Below are positions 42,839 through 51,322 of a DNA stretch of 64,000 nucleotides, one piece after another. Source of the stretch: Oscillospiraceae bacterium (GTDB lineage Bacteria; Bacillota; Clostridia; Oscillospirales; Acutalibacteraceae); assembly GCA_015065965.1 (NCBI GenBank), contig SVPH01000004.1, forward strand, positions 1 through 64,000, given 5' to 3'. The position numbers and the translations under genes are program-made. Below the pieces are notes generated by a model. It had not been told where the DNA came from. It worked only from the letters and a program-made list of their open reading frames with translations, and made no database searches. Positions within the stretch are counted from its first letter, which is position 1, and each line of letters starts with the position of its first letter.

Positions 42839-44173
42839 TTAGTTGTTTGCCGATTTTTGCTTTTTAAATTCCTTTGAAAGGAAAATAAGAGGAATAACAA
42901 TCAATGCACCTGTAATCGCTGCGGCAAGATAAATGTGCGGTGCCGGAATATTAACCATTTCGCCGTAATCGTTTGCATACTGTGCGGTAGCGTATATATC
43001 TGTGATTTTTGCAGCAATTCTTGGGCCGATAAGCATAGGCAGAAGAACTGAGAAAATCATTCTGATACCCTGCAACTGACCCGCTTTGTCTTCGGGAGTA
43101 AAGTCACGGACAGCAGCGTTAATCATAATCATGAGAAGTCCGTAACCAACCATGGCGATAACTGCGGAAAGTGCAAACCAAATGATATTTTTATCTGCAA
43201 AGTAAACAAGTACAAGTCCGATTACAAAGAATGCGGCTGAGGGGAAAAGGAAGGGTGCTTTACCTTTTTTATCGCTGAGAATGATGATGGAAACAAGGGC
43301 TGCAACCGCACCTGCAATAACAACAACTGCAAGGATGATTGTGGGAACAGTGAGTTTGAGAGTTTCCATATCAATATAATGTGCTACATAAATGAAAAGA
43401 TAAGGGAAGAAAATCTGGCTTGCAATGGAGAAAATACCCATGCATATAAGTGAAATATAAAGGCTCTTGTTGCTCTTTATAACTGAGGGCTTGAAGCCGT
43501 ATGTGAGGCATTCAATAAAACTGCTCGTTGATTTGATACCCGTTCTTGAATCTTTGATTGAAAAAATTCCTATTATACCGCATGCGGAAACTATAAGACC
43601 CAGACCGATGAAGCATGCAGGGTAGCCGAACCGGCCTGAAAGAGCGCCGAAAGCGGCTGTAACAACTACCATTGCAATAACGGGCAAAAGTGCAAGGAGT
43701 GATTCGGTTTTTGCTCTGTTTGAGGGTGAGGTGATATCAGTAATCCATGCGTTGAAAGCGGCATCGTTGCTTGTTGAACCCATGAATGTCATAATGCAGT
43801 CCATAACGATAACAATGGTTACGGTTGTTGCAATTGCTGCAACGGGAGTTGTGCCCATGATTTTTGCAACATTTTCGGGTGAGATAAAGGCAAATGCCAT
43901 AACGGTGATACCCCATATGATATAACCGCCGCAGATAAAGATTTTTCTTTTGTTGATTTTATCGCTGAGGCTGCCCATAAAAAGGGTTGTGAGAACGGCA
44001 ACTATCGAACTTGCGGCAACCATGTTTGAAATATCGGTTGAGTCACCGCCGATTTCGTTGAAAAGGAAAAGATTGAAGAAGTTGTTTTCAACCGCCCATG
44101 CGACCTGACCCATGAAACCGAAAAGAATAACATTGAGTATGAGCGATTTGCTGAGTTTAGCGTTTTTTTTCAT
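42839..44173 (-). CDS. MFS transporter
   Basis: 444 residues with 12 predicted membrane helices and an MFS loop MGSLSDKINKRKIFICGG after helix 2. The middle loop is short. It may export or import a sugar or drug; the N-terminal WAVENNFFNLFLFNEIGGD resembles the sugar/GPH-like MFS proteins found next to glycosidases or phosphoesterases. Seven bases after the phosphoesterase gene, so the two are probably used together. Strong GGAGG site before ATG 44173. Confidence 0.88.
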   Translation of the reverse strand: MKKNAKLSKSLILNVILFGFMGQVAWAVENNFFNLFLFNEIGGDSTDISNMVAASSIVAVLTTLFMGSLSDKINKRKIFICGGYIIWGITVMAFAFISPENVAKIMGTTPVAAIATTVTIVIVMDCIMTFMGSTSNDAAFNAWITDITSPSNRAKTESLLALLPVIAMVVVTAAFGALSGRFGYPACFIGLGLIVSACGIIGIFSIKDSRTGIKSTSSFIECLTYGFKPSVIKSNKSLYISLICMGIFSIASQIFFPYLFIYVAHYIDMETLKLTVPTIILAVVVIAGAVAALVSIIILSDKKGKAPFLFPSAAFFVIGLVLVYFADKNIIWFALSAVIAMVGYGLLMIMINAAVRDFTPEDKAGQLQGIRMIFSVLLPMLIGPRIAAKITDIYATAQYANDYGEMVNIPAPHIYLAAAITGALIVIPLIFLSKEFKKQKSANN

Positions 44174-44179
44174 TATACA

Positions 44180-45316
44180 TTAACCTCCGAAATTTTCTGT
44201 GATATATTTTATTGCAAAGCCGATCACGGCAACACCTGCGATGCCTGCGGCTATTCTTACACCGAGATTTATAAAGAAACTCTGCCTGTCCGAAATTCTT
44301 TTGAAAACAGGACCGAGGCATTCGCATTTAAGACCGAACTCTTTAAAATGTTTAAGTTCCTGCTCGAATTTTTCAGGATTTTTTTCATCTATGGTAACAA
44401 GTCTTACACAACTTCTGCAGCCATCGGTATATGCTCTGAAACCTGCTGTTTTATGCTGCGCAAGAAAGATTCCGTCTGTATAGCCCGAAAAATCGTTGAG
44501 GTGATCGTGACCGAAGAACGCGCCAAGTACACCGCCGACCTTTTTCCAACTTGCAAACTGCCCGTTGTTCACATCGGGCGAACAAGGACCTTCGCCGACA
44601 TATCCTTCTACGCCTTTTTTGCCGACATAGAAAGTGTCTTTTTTGGTGTTGTAACCTCTTACCGCAACGGGAAGTTCCCAAAATCTTGCTTTTCTGAGCA
44701 GGTTGTATTCCTCAGGAACGGGAGTGTGCTGAAAAACAAATGAGGGCATAGGTTTGCCGCCGTTTTGTTCTTTGAGTTTTGCACTCTCGTTTTCAAACCA
44801 CTCAATCTGATCCGTGTGAACATAGTCATAGTGAGAAATTTCTCTGTTTTCGTGGCAGTTGTTTGAGTCAATAAACCACAGGCAGAAAACAGGTTTTTCG
44901 CCGTCAGAGGAGTAAATCAGTTCTTTAAAGTTTGCGTTGCCCGTAACTTCGGGAGCGGTTTCGTTTCTCATTATACAGCCGTCAATGCTGCCGTAGATTT
45001 TTACAATTTCGTCTTCATTGCCGTGGTCATGTTCATGGTTACCGAGAACCGCAGCAACAGGGATGTTGCGGCTTGTTATCGGTGCGATTATATCACTGAC
45101 CATTTTTTTGAATTTTTCAGGATGCTCTTTAAAATCCTTTGTGGTGCAGTTATCGCCAAGAAGAACGCATAAATCAGGCTTATATTCTTCTAGCGCCGCA
45201 ACCATCAGTTTCTGCATATCTTTAAATTTAAGGCTTGTTTCATAATCGTCTGTTTCATGAATATCGCCGAAAAGCAGAATTCTGAATTTGCCGTCAGAAT
45301 TGAATTTGAGTTTCAT
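44180..45316 (-). CDS. Metallophosphoesterase with C-terminal membrane helix
   Basis: 378 residues. It is a paralogue of the secreted phosphoesterase at 5098-6279, with LFGDIHETDD, LLGDNCTT, LGNHEHDHG, FQHTPV and FGHDHLNDF. It has no signal peptide, but a C-terminal helix (residues about 350-370, AAGIAGVAVIGFAIKYI) may tether it. The GTG at 45328 is not used: AAGGTGA precedes ATG 45316. Between a YfcC carrier and an MFS carrier, it may act on a substrate carried by one of them. Confidence 0.85.
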   Translation of the reverse strand: MKLKFNSDGKFRILLFGDIHETDDYETSLKFKDMQKLMVAALEEYKPDLCVLLGDNCTTKDFKEHPEKFKKMVSDIIAPITSRNIPVAAVLGNHEHDHGNEDEIVKIYGSIDGCIMRNETAPEVTGNANFKELIYSSDGEKPVFCLWFIDSNNCHENREISHYDYVHTDQIEWFENESAKLKEQNGGKPMPSFVFQHTPVPEEYNLLRKARFWELPVAVRGYNTKKDTFYVGKKGVEGYVGEGPCSPDVNNGQFASWKKVGGVLGAFFGHDHLNDFSGYTDGIFLAQHKTAGFRAYTDGCRSCVRLVTIDEKNPEKFEQELKHFKEFGLKCECLGPVFKRISDRQSFFINLGVRIAAGIAGVAVIGFAIKYITENFGG

Positions 45317-45329
45317 TTTATTTATCACC

Positions 45330-46772
45330 TTATGAGTAGTTTATTGCAACTGCAATCAGCATGAGCACAACGGACAGTATGCCTTCAAGTGCAAACAGTT
45401 TCCATGAGAATTTGAGCCATTTGCCGTATGAAATGTTAACAAGACCTATTGCAACAATCATGATTCCGCTTGTGGGATAGAGCAGATTGGTGAAACCGTC
45501 ACCAAGGCAGAAAGCAAGAGTAACACTTTGCTCCGTAACGCCTACCATCTCTGCAAGGGGCAGAACAATCGGCATAACGAGAAATGCTTTAGCCGTGCCG
45601 CTGCCTACGAAAAATTCAAGGATAACTATGAATACAAACAGCATCAGTATCGCCGAATAGGGCGAAAGGTCTTTTATCAGGTTATATACAAAATTCAGGA
45701 TGGTGGGAATTATGTTGCCTTCGTCAAGGACATATGTAATCGAAAGGATAATGACGATTATGGGAATAATAGGTGCGATTGTCTTAACGCCTTCGCCAAA
45801 ACTTTTAAGCAGTGATTTGCCGTTCATGCCGGAAAATCTGCCTGCAAGAATGCCGCCAATAAGGAAAAGCACAGCCATGCCTGGCAGGGAAATTCCGCCT
45901 TCCGTACCAAGAATGAAATCAAGAATTATGCAAAGAAGCACACCGATAAGGCAATATATGAATGCTTTGGATGCTTTCTTTATCTGAGGATTCTGTAGAA
46001 CAGAAAGGCTGTCGTCAAGATTGTATTTTTCACGCAAAGCAAGGTCTGTTTCATAGCAGATAGATTTTTGCGGATTTTTCTCGATTTTCTTTGCGTACAG
46101 GGTCATAAAACCTGCAAGAACCGCATAAACGGCAACGAATACAACCACTCTGTATGCAGTGCCGGAAAAAACAGGTATATCCGCCATACGCTGAACGGTT
46201 GCAACGTTAAAAGGGTTAAAAGTTGCCGCTGTGAAGCCGAATGCAACCGCAATAAGACTCATGCCGAGGCCTACAAATGAATCCCATCCGAGAGCGAGTG
46301 AAATTGCAACGGCAATCGGAACGAGGGTTACGGATTCTTCAAGTATTCCTGCGGTTGAACTGAGAAACATGCAGGCAAGAATCATGAGGTTGAGAAGCAG
46401 GTACTTGCGGTTGCCAAACTTTTGAATGATTACCGACATTATGTATTTAAGTACGCTGCATTTATCAAGAATAAGAAATGTTCCGCCGATAAGAGTTATT
46501 ATGAGAATAATTCCGGCACCTGTCAGAGCAGTTTCTGTTCCGAACACAAGGATCGGTGCAAGGAGAATCTTCCATATTGGCAGTTTATCTTCAATCTGTG
46601 TGTAAGTACCGTTGATGATTGCACCGTCTGCATCGGTCTGATAAACTCCTCGGGGTAAAACCTGAGTAAGAACGCCTGCAAATGCCATAACCGCCGCAAG
46701 CAGAACGCATATTATTATAACGGTCTTTTTGTTTATCGTAAGACCTGCTTGCTTGTTTTCGGTGTTTGTCAA
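45330..46772 (-). CDS. YfcC family carrier (DcuC superfamily)
   Basis: 480 residues with about 12 membrane helices. YfcC proteins are ion-coupled carriers or antiporters of amino acids or C4-dicarboxylates. The N-terminal LTQVLPRGVYQTDADG and ILEESVTLVPIAVAISLALGWDSFVGLGM are typical. The start is TTG 46772, with AGAGGGTGA upstream. First gene of the YfcC-phosphoesterase-MFS-trk run. Confidence 0.9.
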   Translation of the reverse strand: MTNTENKQAGLTINKKTVIIICVLLAAVMAFAGVLTQVLPRGVYQTDADGAIINGTYTQIEDKLPIWKILLAPILVFGTETALTGAGIILIITLIGGTFLILDKCSVLKYIMSVIIQKFGNRKYLLLNLMILACMFLSSTAGILEESVTLVPIAVAISLALGWDSFVGLGMSLIAVAFGFTAATFNPFNVATVQRMADIPVFSGTAYRVVVFVAVYAVLAGFMTLYAKKIEKNPQKSICYETDLALREKYNLDDSLSVLQNPQIKKASKAFIYCLIGVLLCIILDFILGTEGGISLPGMAVLFLIGGILAGRFSGMNGKSLLKSFGEGVKTIAPIIPIIVIILSITYVLDEGNIIPTILNFVYNLIKDLSPYSAILMLFVFIVILEFFVGSGTAKAFLVMPIVLPLAEMVGVTEQSVTLAFCLGDGFTNLLYPTSGIMIVAIGLVNISYGKWLKFSWKLFALEGILSVVLMLIAVAINYS

Positions 46773-46797
46773 AAAATATCACCCTCTCATTGCGGGT

Positions 46798-46827
46798 ATT
46801 GTAACATAAATACACCTGATTTTGCAA
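46798..46827 (-). promoter_or_regulatory. Promoter for the YfcC-phosphoesterase-MFS-trk genes
   Basis: Minus strand TTGCAA (46822-46827) and TACAAT (46798-46803), 18-base spacer. Just upstream is the inverted repeat TTATATTA-aaa-TAATATAA (46831-46849). Confidence 0.6.
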
Positions 46828-46941
46828 CTATTATATTAAAATAATATAATTAAAAAAGAAATAAGTGTTGTGCTTTGGCAAAATTTATGATAAACTTAAT
46901 AAAAAAACAGGCGCAAAGCCTGTAAGTAAGGGATGATTTTT

Positions 46942-48492
46942 TTGAAAAAGTTTATTGCTGTTTTACTTTCAGCGGTTATGGTTTTCTCTCTTATGGCTCC
47001 TGCTTCGTTTGCCGTCAGCGGTGAATGTAACTGCGGAGTACTGCCTACTATCTATGTAGGTCCCCTCGGTAATACGGATATCTATGAAAATCCCGGTACG
47101 GCTGAAGAAAGAACACTTTTCAGGCCCTCAACAGAAACAATTATAGGTCTTGTTGTAAAACTTCTTCCTGCAATATTCGGTTCTGTAATTACGTTCAATC
47201 TTGACGTTTTGGGCGATGCACTTATTGAAGCGGTTAATGATGCAATGGGTGCAATGGCGCTTGACGGCAACGGCAACTCAGCAGAGAATGTTTCTGTTGT
47301 AATTGAAATGCCTACCGAAACCAAACACGGCAAAGGCGAGCAGTATTATTTTCACTATGACTGGCGTCTTGATCCTGTTGAAGTTGCAGGTCAACTTGAT
47401 GAATTTGTTGATTATATAAAAGAACTTACAGGTCACGACAAGGTGAATTTCCGCGCATCATCAATGGGCGGCGTTGTAACTCTTGCTTATTTCAATGAAT
47501 ACGGATATGACGATGTTGATGCATGTATTTTCCAGACCTGTCCATTGCTTGGCACTGACGTAGCAGGTGATTTGCTTTGCAGAAAGGTTGCTCTTGATGC
47601 AGATGCACTCCTTGCTTACGCAACCGACGGTTATCCGCCGTTCTCAGCAGGGGATACGGCACTCTGGACGCTTTTCAACTTCCTCTATTACAGCGGACTT
47701 GTTGACGTGGTTCTTTTTGCAGGCGACATAATTCTTGAAACTCTTGAAACCAGAGTTTTTGATGAACTTCTCACTCCTGTTTTCGGAACTTTGCTCGGTC
47801 TTTGGTCTTTTGTACCTGACAGTTGTTATGAAGAAGCAAAGAAAATTAACCTTGACCCCGAAACTCAGGCAGGTCTTATCGCAAAGGCTGATTATTACCA
47901 TTACAATATTCAGTGCAGGGCAGATGAAATCCTTAACGGAGCGGTTGATAACGGCGTTAGAGTTATGATTATTGCCGGTTACAATATTCAAAGAACTCCG
48001 CTTGTTGAATCAATGAATAATCACAGTGATGCAACTGTTGACACAAAATATGCATCGGCAGGCGCAACCGTTGCACCGCTTGACGGAACTCTCGGTGAAG
48101 GTTATGTTCAAAAGTGCAATGACTGCGGACACAATCATCTTTCACCTGACGGCGTAATAGATGCTTCAACCTGTATTTTGCCTGAATACACTTGGTTTAT
48201 AAAAGATATGCTCCATTCAAATGCTCATGACGGAATTATGGAAATGTATTATTGGTTTATGTATTCAGATGAGCACTATAATGTATGGTCAAACCCCATG
48301 TATACTCAGTTCCTTCAGAATGACAAACCCAATCTCAGAGTTATTCCTATGGGTAATTTTGCTCAGGGCGCAGTTGCTCCCGAATATGGAGAAGGCGACT
48401 CGTTCTATGACAAATTTGAAACATATGTTATGCCTGTAACGGACAGAATTTTCGGTTTTCTTGACAAATGCAGGGATTTTATAGGCCTTTAA
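46942..48492 (+). CDS. Secreted LCAT-like alpha/beta-hydrolase
   Basis: 516 residues with a signal peptide (MKKFIAVLLSAVMVFSLMAP, cleavage after SFA). The motif HYDWRLDP (about 138-145) is typical of lecithin:cholesterol acyltransferase-like enzymes, and the nucleophile elbow ASSMGG places the Ser near residue 174. Such enzymes act on lipid or ester bonds outside the cell. A CNDCGHNHLSPDG Cys/His motif is also seen. AAGGG lies 9 bases before TTG 46942, while it touches the ATG at 46933, so TTG is the likely start. The true substrate is unknown. Confidence 0.75.
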   Translation: MKKFIAVLLSAVMVFSLMAPASFAVSGECNCGVLPTIYVGPLGNTDIYENPGTAEERTLFRPSTETIIGLVVKLLPAIFGSVITFNLDVLGDALIEAVNDAMGAMALDGNGNSAENVSVVIEMPTETKHGKGEQYYFHYDWRLDPVEVAGQLDEFVDYIKELTGHDKVNFRASSMGGVVTLAYFNEYGYDDVDACIFQTCPLLGTDVAGDLLCRKVALDADALLAYATDGYPPFSAGDTALWTLFNFLYYSGLVDVVLFAGDIILETLETRVFDELLTPVFGTLLGLWSFVPDSCYEEAKKINLDPETQAGLIAKADYYHYNIQCRADEILNGAVDNGVRVMIIAGYNIQRTPLVESMNNHSDATVDTKYASAGATVAPLDGTLGEGYVQKCNDCGHNHLSPDGVIDASTCILPEYTWFIKDMLHSNAHDGIMEMYYWFMYSDEHYNVWSNPMYTQFLQNDKPNLRVIPMGNFAQGAVAPEYGEGDSFYDKFETYVMPVTDRIFGFLDKCRDFIGL

Positions 48493-48517
48493 TGGAATAA
48501 AAGCGCAGAACAGATAA

Positions 48518-48557
48518 AAAATAATCGGGAGGAATTATCCTTCCGATTATTTTTTTT
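48518..48557 (+). terminator. Terminator after the LCAT-like gene
   Basis: 16-bp stem, AAAATAATCGG plus AGGA paired to TCCT plus CCGATTATTTT with a G-T pair, ending in eight T. Confidence 0.9.
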
Positions 48558-48568
48558 GTGGTGATTTT

Positions 48569-49294
48569 ATGAATTCACGGATAAAACTTTCTGCCAAAGC
48601 GGCAATGAACGGTGCGGGTTTTAATTTTTTACCTGTGTGCACAGCGATAATGTTGCTTGTTTTTGTCTTTTCTGTTTTGAATGCAGCGGTAAATTATTTT
48701 TTTAAAAGTGCTGACAAACCGCTTCTCGCTGCAGTTGCAATGCTGAGTCTTCCGCTTTTTGTTGCCTCTGTTGCTCCGCTGCGGCTGATTATGCAGACAA
48801 AATTTCTGCTGCAAGCAAAAGGTACAAGAACAGGGATAAAACCTGATATAGGGTTTTCCGGTGCTTTAAAAGCATGTGAATTATGTGTCAGGCTGTTCTT
48901 TATCAAACTTTTTTGGTTTTGTGTTTTTGAGGCTGTGCCTGTTGTTGCCGGTGCGTTGTTTGTTTACGGCAATTATCAATCTGCAGTCAGTTTAAAGGCT
49001 GCATATACTGTTCTGGCAGGGCTTTCTCTGCTTGCGGTTGCCGGTCTGCTCTTTTACTGCGTTTTTGTCCAGAGATACTCAAAATCAATGTTTTTTCTCG
49101 CTTGCTATAAAGATTTTTCGGCAGGAGACGCAATAACTGAAAGTGTGCGCAGAACCCGAGGAAAACTTTCGGACATTTTTCTTTTCAAACTCAGTTTTGT
49201 TCCGTGGATGATGCTTTGCGCAGGTATTCTGCCTGCAATCTATGTTATCCCGTATTATAAACAAAGCCTTACCTGCTTGTATCTCAGCAGGTAA
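48569..49294 (+). CDS. Unknown integral membrane protein
   Basis: 241 residues, five or six membrane helices separated by short basic loops (SVRRTRGKLS). Eight cysteines, mostly in the helices. No family recognised. GTGGTGA precedes the ATG, 11 bases after the terminator of the upstream gene, so it depends on read-through or an unseen promoter. Its 3' end lies inside the next terminator. Confidence 0.65.
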   Translation: MNSRIKLSAKAAMNGAGFNFLPVCTAIMLLVFVFSVLNAAVNYFFKSADKPLLAAVAMLSLPLFVASVAPLRLIMQTKFLLQAKGTRTGIKPDIGFSGALKACELCVRLFFIKLFWFCVFEAVPVVAGALFVYGNYQSAVSLKAAYTVLAGLSLLAVAGLLFYCVFVQRYSKSMFFLACYKDFSAGDAITESVRRTRGKLSDIFLFKLSFVPWMMLCAGILPAIYVIPYYKQSLTCLYLSR

Positions 49295-49299
49295 GGCTT
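49264..49299. terminator. Bidirectional terminator in the 3' end of the membrane-protein gene
   Basis: 14-bp perfect stem AAGCCTTACCTGCT / AGCAGGTAAGGCTT around an 8-base loop, shared with the convergent yhcH gene. Confidence 0.85.
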
Positions 49300-49304
49300 A
49301 ACTT

Positions 49305-49745
49305 TTAAATCTTAATTTTGAAAACGGCTTTCTTTATTTTATCACTGCTCATTTTGATGCAGGGCTTGTGTGTGTCATCGGGAGCAAGAAATACGAATGT
49401 GCCCTCTGTAAGAGCAACTCTTGTTGCAGACGCTGCCTGCGATGTGAAAAATTCAATGTCGGGTTTGTAGCCTGTTGAATCTTTTGCAAATTCAATGGGC
49501 AGAACATCTATTGCTTCTTCACCTGTAATGGCAAGTTGCAAATCGTGATAATCTCTGTGTGCTTCGTAATCGCCGCCTGTTGCAGGTTCATATTCTGAAA
49601 TGCCGACCTTGATGCCTTCTGCAACGTCATAGCCGCCGCATTCCATGTTTTTGAGGTCGTTTTCTTCGATGAATTTTGCAATTGCATCAAAAGCAGGATT
49701 TAAAGACGAGTAAAGTTTCAGGTTTTTTGCGGTATCGTAAATCAT
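49305..49745 (-). CDS. YhcH/YjgK/YiaL family (DUF386) protein
   Basis: 146 residues of the small cupin-like DUF386 family, seen as the beta subunit of evolved beta-galactosidase and in sialic acid clusters. Motifs: YEPATGGDYEAHRDYHDLQLAITGEEAIDV and FVFLAPDDTHKPCI with the metal-binding His residues. Probably an anomerase or sugar-binding helper. Divergent from the GH30 glycosidase gene, which fits a shared sugar pathway. Confidence 0.92.
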   Translation of the reverse strand: MIYDTAKNLKLYSSLNPAFDAIAKFIEENDLKNMECGGYDVAEGIKVGISEYEPATGGDYEAHRDYHDLQLAITGEEAIDVLPIEFAKDSTGYKPDIEFFTSQAASATRVALTEGTFVFLAPDDTHKPCIKMSSDKIKKAVFKIKI

Positions 49746-49776
49746 TTCAAAATCTCCTTTGGATTGTTATGGTTTT

Positions 49777-49804
49777 ATTATAAAACTTCAGCAATAAATG
49801 TCAA
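49777..49804 (-). promoter_or_regulatory. Promoter for yhcH
   Basis: Minus strand TTGACA (49799-49804) and TATAAT (49777-49782), both perfect, 16-base spacer. Confidence 0.85.
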
Positions 49805-49812
49805 TATAATAA

Positions 49813-49841
49813 TTGACACTAATTTTTATACATGATAAACT
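49813..49841 (+). promoter_or_regulatory. Promoter for the GH30 gene
   Basis: TTGACA (49813-49818) and TAAACT (49836-49841), 17-base spacer. With the yhcH -35 it forms the inverted repeat TGTCAAT-ataata-ATTGACA, which may be bound by one regulator of both genes. Confidence 0.7.
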
Positions 49842-49870
49842 AACTGTATAACGGATGAAAGGGGAAAGAA

Positions 49871-51280
49871 ATGTTTAAAGCGATAATTTGTGTTATTCTT
49901 GCCTGGCTGCAGTCAATTACTTTTTCTATTTTTACTTCTGAGGAGGTACAGACAGTGGGTGTGAACAAATACGAAAAACATCAGACTTTTGAGAATTTCG
50001 GAACAAGTTCTGCATGGTGGTCGCAGACGATTGACAGTGAAGAAACCGCAAGGGAAATTGCAAGGCTACTTTATGATGATGAAACAGGACTCGGACTTGA
50101 TGTTTACCGTTATAACATAGGCGGCGGAGAAAAGGAAAACCCCAATACCCGAATCGGAGACCACAACAGACGCACAGAAAGTTTTTATGTTTTAAACGAA
50201 GAAACAGGGGAATATGAATACGATTTTACCCGTGATGCCAACGCGCGCAGAATGCTTGATATGGCAGTTGAATACGGAGCAAAGGAAGTTATCCTTTTTT
50301 GCAACAGCCCGCATTTTTCAATGACAGCAAGCGGTCACGCCTCGGGCGGACTTACCGATTACGCATCTAATCTTCCTAAGGAGAACTATCACGCATTTGT
50401 TGATTATGTTCTCACGATTGCAGATTGGTTTGTTGCTCAGGGATACCCCGTCAGCGCCATTTCGCCAATTAATGAACCTCAGTGGTCATGGGGCGGAGCA
50501 TGGGTCGGTCAGGAAGGCTGCCATTATTCTGCGGACGAAACCGTTGAGGTGCTTGAACTTTTCGCAACAGAAATGCAAAAACGCAATTCTCCGTATAAAC
50601 TCAGCGGACCTGAAAGCGGTCAACTTTCTCCCGAATATTACGAATACATTGATAAGTTTTTCGCAAGTGAAATTCTTAACGGTTTCTGCGATACATACAG
50701 CGGTCACAGTTATTGGATAGATAATAAACACTGGATAAAGGCGGATATCGGCAAAAAGTTTGCAGAGCAGTATCCAGATAAAAAACTCGAAATGAGCGAA
50801 TGGTGTGAACTGCCGCTTACTATTGATTCAACTACAATTGACAGCGGACTCTATATGGCCAATATAATTATTCAGGACTTTAATCTTATGAATGCTGTTT
50901 CATGGCAGAGTTGGACAGCCGTTAACGGTGACGGATTAATGGAAATCAAAGACGGCGAACTTGTTGTTTACAACAGGTATTATGCGTATAAGCATTTTTC
51001 CGGCTTTATCAAACCCGGCATGACAAGGATTAGCGTTCTTGACAGTTTTGAGGGTAACAGCAAAATTGTTTCAACTGCATTTACCGACGGTGAAGAAACC
51101 GTGTTGGTTCTCATAAACAACGAAGAAACAAGTCAGAATATTAGTTTTTACGGTTGCTATGATTCCATGGAAATTTATCTTACAGATTGTGAGCACGATT
51201 GCAAACAGATTCATTCCGGTAACTTTTTCAGAGAAACGAATCTTACACCGAAAAGCATAATGACAGTTATACTGAAATAA
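49871..51280 (+). CDS. GH30 family glycoside hydrolase (endo-beta-1,6-galactanase-like)
   Basis: 469 residues. The first 20 residues form a hydrophobic export signal (MFKAIICVILAWLQSITFSI). The catalytic residues of the (beta/alpha)8 barrel are E202 in SPINEPQWSW (acid/base) and E310 in EMSEWCEL (nucleophile). The C-terminal beta-sandwich is also present. The pattern FENFGTSSAWWSQTI and YNIGGG is closest to the GH30 group that includes endo-beta-1,6-galactanase and glucuronoxylanase-related enzymes, so it probably acts on arabinogalactan. Its own promoter and terminator; divergent from yhcH. Confidence 0.85.
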   Translation: MFKAIICVILAWLQSITFSIFTSEEVQTVGVNKYEKHQTFENFGTSSAWWSQTIDSEETAREIARLLYDDETGLGLDVYRYNIGGGEKENPNTRIGDHNRRTESFYVLNEETGEYEYDFTRDANARRMLDMAVEYGAKEVILFCNSPHFSMTASGHASGGLTDYASNLPKENYHAFVDYVLTIADWFVAQGYPVSAISPINEPQWSWGGAWVGQEGCHYSADETVEVLELFATEMQKRNSPYKLSGPESGQLSPEYYEYIDKFFASEILNGFCDTYSGHSYWIDNKHWIKADIGKKFAEQYPDKKLEMSEWCELPLTIDSTTIDSGLYMANIIIQDFNLMNAVSWQSWTAVNGDGLMEIKDGELVVYNRYYAYKHFSGFIKPGMTRISVLDSFEGNSKIVSTAFTDGEETVLVLINNEETSQNISFYGCYDSMEIYLTDCEHDCKQIHSGNFFRETNLTPKSIMTVILK

Positions 51281-51318
51281 AAACAAGCCGTTTCGCTTTT
51301 GCGTGAAACGGCTTGTTT
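51281..51318. terminator. Bidirectional terminator between the GH30 gene and the lipoprotein gene
   Basis: 14-bp perfect stem AAACAAGCCGTTTC / GAAACGGCTTGTTT with T-rich flanks on both strands. Confidence 0.9.
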
Positions 51319-51322
51319 GATT

